NCBI GenBank assembly: GCA_019635315.1
Contig: JAHBZT010000001.1
Span: 558,001-622,000, forward strand
From: Rubrivivax sp.
Lineage (GTDB): Bacteria > Pseudomonadota > Gammaproteobacteria > Burkholderiales > Burkholderiaceae_C
Direction: 5' to 3'
DNA: 64,000 nucleotides
Shown one piece after another: positions 1 through 9,300 of the stretch. The notes beneath the pieces are model-generated. The model did not search any database. It worked only from the letters and a program-made list of their open reading frames with translations, and was not told the origin of the DNA. The translations under genes and the position numbers were made by a program. Every line of letters begins with the position of its first letter. Position 1 is the first letter of the stretch.

Positions 1-239
1 CCGCTTCGCAGTCGAGCAAGTATGTCGGTAGCGTCGCCACCGATACCAACGGCGTGATCACTGTCACCGCCAGCAGCGACGCCGGCCTGCCCGCTGCCGT
101 CCGTGGCACGACCATCACGCTGACGCCGACGGACGCCAGCGGCACCGCGCTGACCTATGCCGCCGGTACGCAGGTGGCGGGCTTCCGCTGCGCCCCGGGC
201 ACGATGCCGGCCAAGTTCCTGCCCGGTTCCTGCCGCTGA
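1..239 (+). CDS. Type IV pilin, C-terminal fragment (5' end outside window)
   Basis: The frame is open from base 3 and ends in TGA at 237-239, giving the last 78 residues of a protein that begins upstream. It starts ASQSSKYVGSVATD and ends with a Cys-x14-Cys pair around the APGTMPAKFLPGSC segment. This spacing and the K-x-LP-x-x-C ending are typical of the disulfide-bonded D-region of type IVa major pilins (PilA). The N-terminal prepilin signal and hydrophobic helix are not in the window. Two PglL-type glycosyl-transferring enzymes follow directly, as in known pilin O-glycosylation loci. Family call is firm; whether it is the major or a minor pilin cannot be decided. Confidence 0.85.
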   Translation, partial: ASQSSKYVGSVATDTNGVITVTASSDAGLPAAVRGTTITLTPTDASGTALTYAAGTQVAGFRCAPGTMPAKFLPGSCR

Positions 240-300
240 CGGACCGCGGCGCTGACCTCGCTCGGATTCGTCCGGCGCGGTCAGCACACGGTTCCCCGAC

Positions 301-334
301 GAGAGGAGGCAGCTTCGGCTGCCTCTTCTTCTTT
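301..334 (+). terminator. Rho-independent terminator after the pilin gene
   Basis: An 8-bp stem GAGGCAGC/GCTGCCTC (306-313 with 318-325) closes a TTCG tetraloop. The pairing can be extended outward by A-T, G-C and G-T pairs, and the right arm runs into a T-rich tail (CTTCTTCTTT). A second inverted repeat GCTGACC/GGTCAGC lies just upstream (about 251-285). This would end pilin transcription before the oligosaccharyltransferase gene. Confidence 0.8.
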
Positions 335-414
335 GTCCTGCGGCAGCGCGCTCCCAGCTGCTGCCGGCGGCGACCTCGCGCCGAGGTCCGGCCGCTGTCC
401 GGTGAGCCCCTCGC

Positions 415-2088
415 GTGAACCTGTCGACGTTGCTCGCGGCCGCCTTGCCGCTGGCGTGGCTGCTGCCAAACCACTACTTCCCCTGGCTGTCCGCATGGCA
501 GGAAGGGCTCGCGCTCGCACTGCTGCTGCTGGCCGGGCTGACCATCCGTGCGCAGGGCCGGCTGCCTGCCGCTTGGGCCGCCGGCCTTCTGCTGGCGCTG
601 GCGGCGCTGATTCTGCAGGGGACCTCGGGACGCATCCTCTTCGGCGGCGACGTCGCGCTCGTCGCGCTGTACCTGCTGAGCTTCGGGCTCGCGCTCGCAC
701 TCGGGGCCGGCCAGCGGTCGGATGTGCCGCAGGTCGACGCCGGTCGGTATGCGGAGGCGATCGCAGCCGGCGTGGCGATCGCCGCGACCGTATCGGCGGT
801 GATTGCGCTGGTGCAGTGGACCGGGGCGCTGAATCTCGGGATCTGGATCACGGACCTGCCGCGCGGCGCGCGTCCGTTCGGTAACGTCGCACAGCCCAAT
901 CACCAGTGCACGATCGCATTCCTCGGCGTCACTGCGGTGGCGGTGCTGCGCGAGGGCGGTCGACTCGGCCGCATCGGCTATGGTCTGACGACGGGACTGC
1001 TGGTCTTTGCGATGGTGATGACCGGGTCGCGCACCGGATGGCTGCAGTTCGTCCTTGCCCTGCTGGTGCTGGCCTATGCGGGCCGACGAGTGGGACTTCG
1101 CGTGCGCTGGCCTGCATTTGCGCTGGTGGCCGGCCTGTTCGTCGTACTCAGCGTGTCGTGGCCTGCCATCAACGAGGTCGCACGACTCAGCGGCGACCGT
1201 TCGCTCGCAGACCCCCTGGCCGGCTCCGGGCGCGAACTGCTGTGGCCCGCGTTGCTGGACGCCGTGTGGCGCGAACCCTGGCTGGGCTACGGCTGGCAGC
1301 AGATGGTGCTGGCCCAGCAGGCCGTGGCGCTGGACCATCCGGCGATCCTGCGCCACTTCGAGCACAGCCACAACCTGGTCCTCGACCTGCTCGTCTGGGT
1401 CGGCGTGCCGTTCGGCGCAGCGATCGTGCTGCTGGCCGCCACGGCCCTGCTTCGCCAGGTCGCGATGCTGCGCGACGCGCGCGCCACCTGGCTGCTGGTC
1501 GGCGTGCTGGGCGTGCTCGTGCACGCGATGCTGGAGTTTCCGCTCGAGTACGCCTACTTCCTGCTGCCGGTGGGCCTGATGCTCGGCGCGGCCCACGCGC
1601 TGACGCCCGGGCTGCGCAGCATCCCGGTGCCGCGCTGGTCCATGTCGGCGACCGCGGCCGCCTTGCTGCTGCTGCTGGGCGTCGTCGCGGCCGACTACCT
1701 CAAGGCCGAGCAGAACTATCGCGTCCTGCGACTGGAGAGCGCCCGCATCGGCGTCACCCGGCTCGAGACACCGGCCCCCGATCTGAGGCTGCTGGACCAG
1801 CTGCAGGCCTTTCTCTCGTTCGCGCGCGACGAGGCGCGGCCGGGCATGTCGGCGGTGGAGATTGACGCGATGCGCCGCGTCTCGGAGCGCTTCGCCTACC
1901 CGCCGGCGATGTTCCGTTACGCGCTGGCCGCCGGTCTCAACGGGCAGCCGACCGTGGCCGAGACCACGATCGCGCGCCTGTGCCGCATGCACGCACCCGC
2001 ACGCTGCGACGAGGCCATCGACGGCTGGCAGATGGCGCGCACGAAGTACCCGCAACTGCAGCCGCTGCCGGCGTCGGTGCGACCCTAG
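415..2088 (+). CDS. PglL/TfpO-type O-oligosaccharyltransferase, copy 1
   Basis: A 557-residue polytopic inner-membrane protein with about a dozen hydrophobic segments and a soluble C-terminal domain. PglL-family enzymes transfer a lipid-linked glycan to Ser/Thr of pilins and other periplasmic proteins. Hallmarks seen: GNVAQPNH at residues 156-163, EHSHN at 316-320 before a membrane helix, and the LEFPLEYAYFLLP motif near 370, as in Wzy_C/PglL proteins. The GTG start at 415 gives an immediate hydrophobic N-terminus. It sits just after the pilin terminator and 27 bases before a second family member. Pilin as substrate is inferred from position; an O-antigen ligase role is the main alternative. 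Confidence 0.82.
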   Translation: MNLSTLLAAALPLAWLLPNHYFPWLSAWQEGLALALLLLAGLTIRAQGRLPAAWAAGLLLALAALILQGTSGRILFGGDVALVALYLLSFGLALALGAGQRSDVPQVDAGRYAEAIAAGVAIAATVSAVIALVQWTGALNLGIWITDLPRGARPFGNVAQPNHQCTIAFLGVTAVAVLREGGRLGRIGYGLTTGLLVFAMVMTGSRTGWLQFVLALLVLAYAGRRVGLRVRWPAFALVAGLFVVLSVSWPAINEVARLSGDRSLADPLAGSGRELLWPALLDAVWREPWLGYGWQQMVLAQQAVALDHPAILRHFEHSHNLVLDLLVWVGVPFGAAIVLLAATALLRQVAMLRDARATWLLVGVLGVLVHAMLEFPLEYAYFLLPVGLMLGAAHALTPGLRSIPVPRWSMSATAAALLLLLGVVAADYLKAEQNYRVLRLESARIGVTRLETPAPDLRLLDQLQAFLSFARDEARPGMSAVEIDAMRRVSERFAYPPAMFRYALAAGLNGQPTVAETTIARLCRMHAPARCDEAIDGWQMARTKYPQLQPLPASVRP

Positions 2089-2115
2089 TCCGCAGCGATC
2101 CGCCCCGAGGGGGGC

Positions 2116-3876
2116 TTGCTAGCATCGCGGGCCTTGCCGACCCTCAACGCCGCTCCGCCCGCGTCCGCGCCGCCCGCCGCGCTGGCGCTCGCCATCGCCG
2201 CCGCCACCCTCCCCGCCCTGCTGGCCTGGAATGTCTCCCCGTCGCCGACCTTCCTGAATCAGGCGCTGGCGCTGGCGCTGTGGGGGGCCTTGGTTGCCGT
2301 CGGCGCGCCGGCATCGCCGGGCCGCGGCCCCTGGGCGCTGTGGACAGCGCTGGCGCTCACGGCAGCGGCCGCCGCCTGGTCCTGGGGACCGGGGGCGCTG
2401 CCCGGCAGCCTGGCATGGTCGGCGATCGGCCTGGCCGCCGCCGCCGCGCTGCTGGCCGCCGCCGGTGCCGGCATGCGGCGCGGCGGCGCCGGTGCCGCGC
2501 TGTTCGCCGCCTTCTGCTGGGGCTGGCTGGTCGCCGGCGTGCTGAGTGCCCTGGTGGCGCTGGTGCAGGTCTTCGCGCCGGCGCTGGCCGACGGCGACCT
2601 GATCGCGCGCTCCGGCTTCGCGGGCCGTGCGGTCGGCAACCTGCGCCAGCCCAACCACCTGTCGACGCTGCTGCTGTGGGCCTGCATCGCGACGATCGCA
2701 CTGGCCGAACTGGGCCGTCTGCCGCGGCGGGCGGCATGGCCGCTGCTGACGCTGCTGGTCTTCGCGGTGGCGCTGACCGGTTCGCGCACCGGCTTCGTCG
2801 GCGCGCTGCTGGTCGGCGCCTGGGCGCTGGCCGACGGCCGGCTGTCGCGCGCCGGCCGCGGGCTGGCACTGGCGGTGCCGGCGCTGTTCGGGCTGGCCTG
2901 GGCGCTGCTGGCGGCCTGGGCGCGACTCTCGCAGCACGCCCTGGGTGCGGCGTCGCGCAGCGGCGAGGGCGACCTGTCGAGTTCGCGCTTCGCGATCTGG
3001 TCCGACACGCTGGCGCTGATCCGCGAGCAGCCCTGGACGGGTGTCGGTTTCGGCGAATTCAACCTCGCCTGGACCCTGACGCCGTTTCCCGGCCGCCCGA
3101 CCGCCTTCTTCGACCACACGCACAACCTGCCGCTGCACCTGCTGGTGGAACTCGGCCTGCCGCTGGGCGCGGCCGTGCTGGCGCTGCTGGTCTGGGCACT
3201 GTGGCGCGGCGTCGCCCGGGCGCGGCAGGCGGCGGGCGATGCCGGCACCGCGGCGCGCGCGGCGATGATGTTCGTGCTGATGGTCGGGCTGCACAGCCTG
3301 CTCGAATATCCGCTGTGGTACGCCTACTTCCTGCTGCCGGCGGCCTGGGCCTGGGGGTTCGCGCTGGGCGGAGGCGACGGCGCGCCGGCGGCCGCGGCAG
3401 CGGACGGCCGCGCGTCGCGCGCGTGGGCGGCGGGCGGCATCGTGCTGGCCGTCATGGCCGCGGCGGCGGTGGCCGACTATGCGCGCGTGGCCGCCATCTT
3501 CCTCGCGCGGCCGGGCCTCGCGCCGCTGGAGCAGCGCATCGAGGCCGGCCGCCGCAGCGCGCTGTTCGCCCACCATGCCGACTATGCGCGGGTCACCGCC
3601 GGCGGCCCCGAGCGCACGCCGGCGGTGACCGCGGACTTCGCGCGCACCGTGCACTACCTGCTGGACACGCGGCTGATGATCGCCTGGTCGCGTGCGCTCG
3701 CCGCCGAAGGCCGGCTCGACGAGGCACGCCATGTCGCGGCGCGCCTGCGCGAATTCCGCAAGCCCGAGGCCGAGGCCTTCTTCGCGCCGTGCAAGGACGC
3801 GGCGACCGCGGCCGACGCCTTCCAGTGCCAGCCGCCTGCGCGGCCGGTGAACTGGCGCGAGCTGCTGCGCGGGTGA
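2116..3876 (+). CDS. PglL-type O-oligosaccharyltransferase, copy 2
   Basis: A 586-residue paralogue of the preceding protein with the same layout: many membrane helices, RQPNH at 177-181, DHTHN at 333-337 before a helix, HSLLEYPLWYAYFLLP near 395-410, then a soluble tail of about 130 residues. Sequence similarity between the copies is concentrated in these motifs, so this is an old duplication or two distinct subfamilies. TTG at 2116 is used as start; another in-frame TTG at 2134 is equally possible and no clear ribosome binding site decides. It is probably co-transcribed with copy 1. One may be pilin-specific and the other general, as in some Acinetobacter, but this is inference. Confidence 0.82.
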   Translation: MLASRALPTLNAAPPASAPPAALALAIAAATLPALLAWNVSPSPTFLNQALALALWGALVAVGAPASPGRGPWALWTALALTAAAAAWSWGPGALPGSLAWSAIGLAAAAALLAAAGAGMRRGGAGAALFAAFCWGWLVAGVLSALVALVQVFAPALADGDLIARSGFAGRAVGNLRQPNHLSTLLLWACIATIALAELGRLPRRAAWPLLTLLVFAVALTGSRTGFVGALLVGAWALADGRLSRAGRGLALAVPALFGLAWALLAAWARLSQHALGAASRSGEGDLSSSRFAIWSDTLALIREQPWTGVGFGEFNLAWTLTPFPGRPTAFFDHTHNLPLHLLVELGLPLGAAVLALLVWALWRGVARARQAAGDAGTAARAAMMFVLMVGLHSLLEYPLWYAYFLLPAAWAWGFALGGGDGAPAAAAADGRASRAWAAGGIVLAVMAAAAVADYARVAAIFLARPGLAPLEQRIEAGRRSALFAHHADYARVTAGGPERTPAVTADFARTVHYLLDTRLMIAWSRALAAEGRLDEARHVAARLREFRKPEAEAFFAPCKDAATAADAFQCQPPARPVNWRELLRG

Positions 3877-3890
3877 GGGCCCCGCGCGCG

Positions 3891-3930
3891 CCGTCGCGCT
3901 GCAGTCCCCGCCGTCGCGCTTCAGTCCGCG
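3891..3930. repeat. 20-bp tandem duplication across the moaC stop codon
   Basis: Two adjacent 20-base units (3891-3910 and 3911-3930) share 18 of 20 positions, both beginning CCGTCGCGCT. The right unit carries the moaC stop (TCA on the plus strand at 3921-3923); the left unit has GCA in its place. It fills the gap between two convergent genes. Confidence 0.85.
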
Positions 3931-4415
3931 GCGCTGCCCGCCGCCACCCAGGCACCCGACTTGCCGCCGCGCTTCTCCAGCAGGCGGATGTCGGTCATCA
4001 CCATGCCGCGGTCGGCGGCCTTGAGCATGTCGTAGACGGTCAGCAGCCCCACCTGCACGGCGGTCAGCGCCTCCATCTCGACGCCGGTGCGGCCCAGTGT
4101 CTCCACGGTCGCGGTGCAGCGCAGCTCGCTCGCGGCGTCGTCGACCTCGAAGTCCACCGCCACGCGCGTGATCGGCAGCGGGTGGCACAGCGGAATCAGG
4201 TCCGCCGTGCGCTTGGCGCCCTGGATGGCCGCGATGCGCGCGATGCCGATCACGTCGCCCTTCTTCGCCTGGCCCTCGCGCACCAGCGCCAGCGTGGCCG
4301 GCTGCATGCGGATGCGCCCGGCCGCCACCGCGACGCGGTGCGTGACGTCCTTGGCCGCCACGTCCACCATGTGGGCCTGGCCGGCGGTGTCGAAGTGGGT
4401 CAGCGGGGAGCTCAT
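3921..4415 (-). CDS. moaC: Cyclic pyranopterin monophosphate synthase MoaC
   Basis: 164 residues, close to the usual length of about 160. MoaC acts with MoaA in the first step of molybdenum cofactor synthesis, turning GTP-derived cyclic dehydro-GTP into cyclic pyranopterin monophosphate in the cytoplasm. The family core is complete: [19 protein letters not shown], the [11 protein letters not shown] segment with its conserved Cys-His, [10 protein letters not shown] and [10 protein letters not shown]. Convergent with the second PglL gene and divergent from the M48 protease gene. An 11-base palindrome TGATGTCATCA (4441-4451) lies about 26 bases before the start codon and could be an operator. 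No other Moa genes are in the window. Confidence 0.96.
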   Translation of the reverse strand: MSSPLTHFDTAGQAHMVDVAAKDVTHRVAVAAGRIRMQPATLALVREGQAKKGDVIGIARIAAIQGAKRTADLIPLCHPLPITRVAVDFEVDDAASELRCTATVETLGRTGVEMEALTAVQVGLLTVYDMLKAADRGMVMTDIRLLEKRGGKSGAWVAAGSAAD

Positions 4416-4540
4416 CGCGCAGCAAAGTCCAGCAACATCTTGATGTCATCATTGTCCTGCGGAACGCCGCCGCGCGGCCGCGCTCCAACCGGGTCCGCCT
4501 GCCGACCCGTCCACTCACGCGCCCGACACCCGTTCGCCCC

Positions 4541-6208
4541 TTGACCCGGCCTGCTCACCCCTCCTGCCACCCGCGCGCAGCGTCCTGGCGCCGCCGCGTG
4601 CAGCGCGGCACCAGCACCCTGCTCGTGGCCGCGCTGGCCTGGGCGCCGCCGCTGCACGCGCAGGGCCCCGCCGCCGTGCCGGGGCCCGTGCGGCTGCCGG
4701 CGCTGGGCGAGTCGGCCTCGGAGGACCTCACGGTCGGCGCCGAGCGCCGCATCGGCGACCAGATCATGCTGGAGGGCCGGCGCGACCCGGCCTACCTGGA
4801 CGACCCGGTGCTGCTGTCCTACCTGCAGTCGCTGTGGGCGCCGCTGGTCGCCGCGGCGCGCGACCGCGGCGACATCGGCGCCGACACCGGCCCGCTGTTC
4901 GCCTGGGAGGTCTTCCTGCTGCGCGACCGCAGCGTCAACGCCTTCGCGCTGCCCGGCGGCTATGTCGGCATGCACCTGGGCATGATCGCGCTCGCCACCT
5001 CCAGCGACCAGATCGCCTCGGTGCTGGCGCACGAGCTGGTGCACGTCACGCAGCGCCACATCGCGCGCAGCATCGCGCCGGCGCAGCGCGCCTCGCTGCT
5101 GGGTCTGGCGGCGCTGCTGCTGGGCATCATCGCGGCCAGCCGCACCGGCAACTCGGACTTCGCCAGCGCCGGCATCATGGCCGGGCAGGGTGCGGCCATC
5201 CAGGGCCAGCTCAATTTCTCGCGCGACATGGAGCGCGAGGCCGACCGCATCGGCTACGGCCTGCTGGCCAGCGCCGGCTTCGACACCGGCGGCATGGGCG
5301 CGATGTTCGAGCGCCTGGACGGCGCCACGCGGCTGGCCGACAACAACAGCTTCCCCTACCTGCGCAGCCACCCGCTGACGGTGGACCGCATCAGCGAGGC
5401 GCGCAACCGCAGCCTGATGGACGGCGGCAGCCGCGTCGCGCCGCCGCAGTTCCTGCACAGCCTGATGCAGGCGCGCGCGCGCGTGCTGATGGACGAGAGC
5501 GCGCAGGCGCTGCAGCGTCTCAACGGCGAGACCTCGTCGCCCGAGCCGGCCGACCAGGCGCAGGCGCTGTATGCCGGCGCGCTGGCGGCCTCGAAGCTGA
5601 ACGACCACGATCGCGCCGAGCGCCAGGCCGCCGAGGCGCTGGCGCTGGCGCGCGCCGCCCCCCGGCGCGAGCCGGCGGCCGAGCGCCTGCTGCACCTGCT
5701 GCAGGCCCAGGTGCGGCTGGCGCGTGGCGACGCCCGCGGCGCGGCGCAGGCGCTGCAGGCCCTGGACAGCGCGCCGCCCGCGGGCGCGTCCGGCATCGGC
5801 GAGCGCGCCGAACTGCTGCTGCGCGCGCAGGCGCAGGTGGCGTTGCAGCGCCTGCAGCCGGGTCACGACCCGGCCGCGCTGCGGCGCAGCGCCGAGACGC
5901 TGCAGACCTGGCTGGCCGACGTGCCGCAGGATGCGCTGGTCTGGGAGCAGCTCGCGGTCGCGACCGATGCGCTGGGTCTCAAGCTGCGTTCGATGCGCGC
6001 CGCCGCCGAGGCACGTGCCGCCGTCGGCGACCTCACCGGCGCCATCGACCGCCTGCGCGCGGCGCAGGCCGCGGCGCGCGGCGCCAGCGGGCAGGACTTC
6101 ATCGAGGCCTCGGTGATCGACGCGCGCCTGCGCCAGCTCGCGACGCAGCGGCGCCAGCTCGCGCTGGAAGCGCGCGGCCGCGGCGTGCCGGGCGACGAAC
6201 CCCAGTAG
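4541..6208 (+). CDS. M48-family periplasmic metalloprotease (BepA/YfgC-like) with TPR-like C-terminus
   Basis: 555 residues. A positively charged, hydrophobic N-terminus ending PPLHAQ looks like a cleaved signal peptide. The zinc motif HELVH is at about residues 164-168 and the third ligand lies in the downstream MEREADRIGYG segment. The Ala/Leu-rich C-terminal half resembles the TPR domain of BepA, which edits outer-membrane protein assembly at the BAM/Lpt complexes. TTG at 4541 gives the listed start; GTG at 4598 (V20) would still keep most of the signal peptide. The next gene on the same strand begins about 100 bases downstream. Outer-membrane quality control is inferred from the family. 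Confidence 0.88.
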   Translation: MTRPAHPSCHPRAASWRRRVQRGTSTLLVAALAWAPPLHAQGPAAVPGPVRLPALGESASEDLTVGAERRIGDQIMLEGRRDPAYLDDPVLLSYLQSLWAPLVAAARDRGDIGADTGPLFAWEVFLLRDRSVNAFALPGGYVGMHLGMIALATSSDQIASVLAHELVHVTQRHIARSIAPAQRASLLGLAALLLGIIAASRTGNSDFASAGIMAGQGAAIQGQLNFSRDMEREADRIGYGLLASAGFDTGGMGAMFERLDGATRLADNNSFPYLRSHPLTVDRISEARNRSLMDGGSRVAPPQFLHSLMQARARVLMDESAQALQRLNGETSSPEPADQAQALYAGALAASKLNDHDRAERQAAEALALARAAPRREPAAERLLHLLQAQVRLARGDARGAAQALQALDSAPPAGASGIGERAELLLRAQAQVALQRLQPGHDPAALRRSAETLQTWLADVPQDALVWEQLAVATDALGLKLRSMRAAAEARAAVGDLTGAIDRLRAAQAAARGASGQDFIEASVIDARLRQLATQRRQLALEARGRGVPGDEPQ

Positions 6209-6313
6209 CCGCCGGCGCCGCCGGGCGCCCCGGTCCCGCGGGCACGGCCCATGTGCGCGCCCTGCATGGCGCGCGCCCCGTTGTCCCCGCAGAATGCACC
6301 GACGGGAGGTGCC

Positions 6314-9300
6314 ATGGGGCCAGGTCAGCGGCGGGGTCGACAAGGCGGTGCGCAGTGCCGCGATGCAGTCCTGCGCCCGGCGCAGCCGGACCGGCCGTCC
6401 TGGTTTGCCCGGGTCGGGCTGCTCGCTGCGCTGCTGCTCGCCGCAGGCAATGCCCAAGGGGCGCGCGTGTTGTCGGTCTCGCCGCAGGGCGAGGTCGCCG
6501 AGGTGCGCCAGGTCGTGCTGCGCTTCAGCGAGGCGGTGGTCGCCGCCGGCGACGCGCTTGCGCCGGCACCGTTCACGCTGCAGTGCAACGGCCAGGCGCC
6601 GGCCGCCGATGCGCGCTGGGCCAGCGACCGCCAGTGGCTGCTGGACCTGCGCGAGCCGCTGGCCGCCGGTCAGCGCTGCACGCTGCAGGCGGCGCCGGGT
6701 TTCGTGCCCTTGTCCGGGGCCTGGCAGGGGACCACGCGCTTTGCCTTCAGCACCGGCGCGCCGGCGATCGTCTCGGTGCAGCCCACCCCGGGCACGCGCA
6801 TCGAGGAGGACCAGCACTTCCTGCTGCGCCTGAACGGCGCCGCCACGCCGCAGAGCGTGCAGTCGTCGGCCTGGTGCGAGGTGCAGGGGCTGGGCGAGCG
6901 CATCCCGCTGCGCATCGTCGACGGCGCGCCGCGCGCACAGCTGCTGCGCCAGCGCTGGCGCGCGCCCGACGACGCACGCACGCTGCTCGTGGCCTGCGCG
7001 CAGGCCTTCGCGCCGGAGGCCGGCGTGCGCCTGGTCTGGGGGCCGGGCATCACCGCGGCCGACAGGGACAGCGATGCGCCGGCGCTGGTCTCGCGGCGCA
7101 CGCAGCGCTTCCAGTGGACGGTGCGGCCGCGCCTGCTGGCCGAGTTCTCGTGCGAACGCGAGAGCGCCAACCAGCCCTGCCTGCCGCTGCGCCCGCTGGT
7201 CGTGCGCTTCAACGCGCCGGTGCCGCGTGCGCTGGCGGCTGGCGCCCGCCTGCAGCCGCTGGACGCCGCCGGCGCGCCCACCGGTGCCGCGATCGCGCCG
7301 CGGCCCGAGCCCGACGCGCGCAGCGACACGCTGACCGAACTGCGCTTCGCGGCGCCGCTGCCCGAGAACACGCGCTTTCGCCTCACGCTGCCCGAGACCC
7401 TGCGCGACGACGCCGGGCGCGCGCTCGGCAACGCCGGCGGCTTTCCGCTGACCGTGGCCACCGGCGCGCTGCCGCCGCTGGCGAAGTTTGCCGCCGCGCC
7501 CTTCGGCATTCTGGAGGCCGGGTCGGGGCCCGACGGCGGCGCGCTGCTGCCGATGACGCTGCGCCTGGTGCAGGCCGACCTCGCCGGCGCTTCCACCGGC
7601 GGCGCGCTGCGCTTCAAGCGCCTGGGCCCCGAGACCGACGACGCGACGCTGCTGCGCTGGATGCACCGCCTGCAGGCCGACCACGCACGCCAGGCCGAGT
7701 CGCGCCGGCAGCCGCTGCTGGCCGCCGAGGACGGCGTGCAGCGGAGCGAGCTGCCGCGCTTCGACGGCGGCGAGCCGCGCGCCACCGAGGTCGTCGGCGT
7801 GCCGCTGCGCGAACGCGGCATGCATGTCGTCGAGGCCGAGTCGCGTGTGCTCGGCCGGTCGCTGCTGGCGCAGGCGGCGCCGATGTACGTGCGCACCGGC
7901 GTGCTGGTCACCAACCTGGGCGTGCACTTCAAGCGCGGGCGCAGCTCCAGCCTGGTCTGGGTCACCTCGCTGGACCGCGGCCGGCCGGTGCGCGGCGCCG
8001 CGGTCGCCGTCAACGACTGCCGCGGCCGGCCGCTGTGGAGCGGCCCCACCGACGCCAGCGGCCTGGCGCGCATCCCGCGCGGCTTCGACGACGAGGCATG
8101 GTCGGACGAGGAGTCCGAACGCTGCCCCGGCCGCGGCGGCTACTTCGTCACCGCGCGCGCCGCCGGCGACCTGGGCTTCGTCTTCAGCGACTGGCAGCGC
8201 GGCATCGAGCCCTGGCGCTTCAACCAGCCGCTGGGCCGCGGCAGCGAGCCCGATCGTGTCGTGCACACGGTCTTCGACCGCACGCTGCTGCGCCGTGGCG
8301 ACACGGTCTCGATGAAGCATTTCGTGCGCGAGCAGACCGAGGCCGGGCTGGCGCTGCCCGACGTGGCGACGCTGCCCGACGAGCTGCGGCTCGTGCATGT
8401 GGGCAGCGGCACCGAGGTCCGCCTGCCGCTGGCCTGGCCGCGCGGCGCCCGCGCGGCGGAGAGCCGCTGGGCCATCCCGCGCACCGCGGCGCTGGGCAGC
8501 TACGACGTGCTGCTGCAGCGCGGCGACCGGCAGTGGTCCGCCGGCAGCCTGCGCGTGGAGGCCTTCCGCGTGCCGCTGGTCGATGCCCGCCTGGCCGCGC
8601 CGGCCGGGCCGCTGGTCGCGCCGCAGACGCTGGCGCTGGACGCGCAGCTCAATGCCTTCGCCGGCGGGCCGCTGGCCGGGCAGGCGCTGACGCTGTCGGC
8701 GCTGCTGCGCCCGCGCCTGCCCCGCTTCGCGGGCTGGGACGGTTTCAGCTTCGAGGCGCCCACGCCGCCGGGCCACGTCGAACGCGAGGCCGACGCCGAG
8801 GACGGCGCCGGCGACGGCGCGCGCCTCGTGGCGCAGCGGCTGCCGGCGAGCACCGACGCGCAGGGCGCGGCGCGCATCACGATCCCGGCCCTGCCGGCGC
8901 TGGACGGGCCGGCGGAGCTGGTGGCCGAGTTGGGCTTCAGCGACCCCGCGGGCGAGGTGCAGACGGTCTCGCAGCGCCTGCCGCTGTGGCCGGCGGCGGT
9001 GGTGGCCGCGCTGCGCGTGCCCGACTGGACGGCTGCGCGCGGCGAGGCCGCGGTCAGCGCCGCCGTGCTGTCCACCGAGGGCCGGCCGCTGGCCGGCCGC
9101 GAGATCGAGGTGCTCGGCCGCGCGGACCAGACGCTGTCGACGCGCCGGCGCATCGTCGGCGGCTTCTATGCCTACGACAACCGGCGCGAGACGCGCGAGC
9201 TCGGCGTGCTCTGCCGCGGCCGCAGCGACGCGCAGGGCCGGCTGCACTGCACGGTGAAGCTGCAGGCCAGCGGCCAGGTCGAGCTCATCGCGCGCACGCA

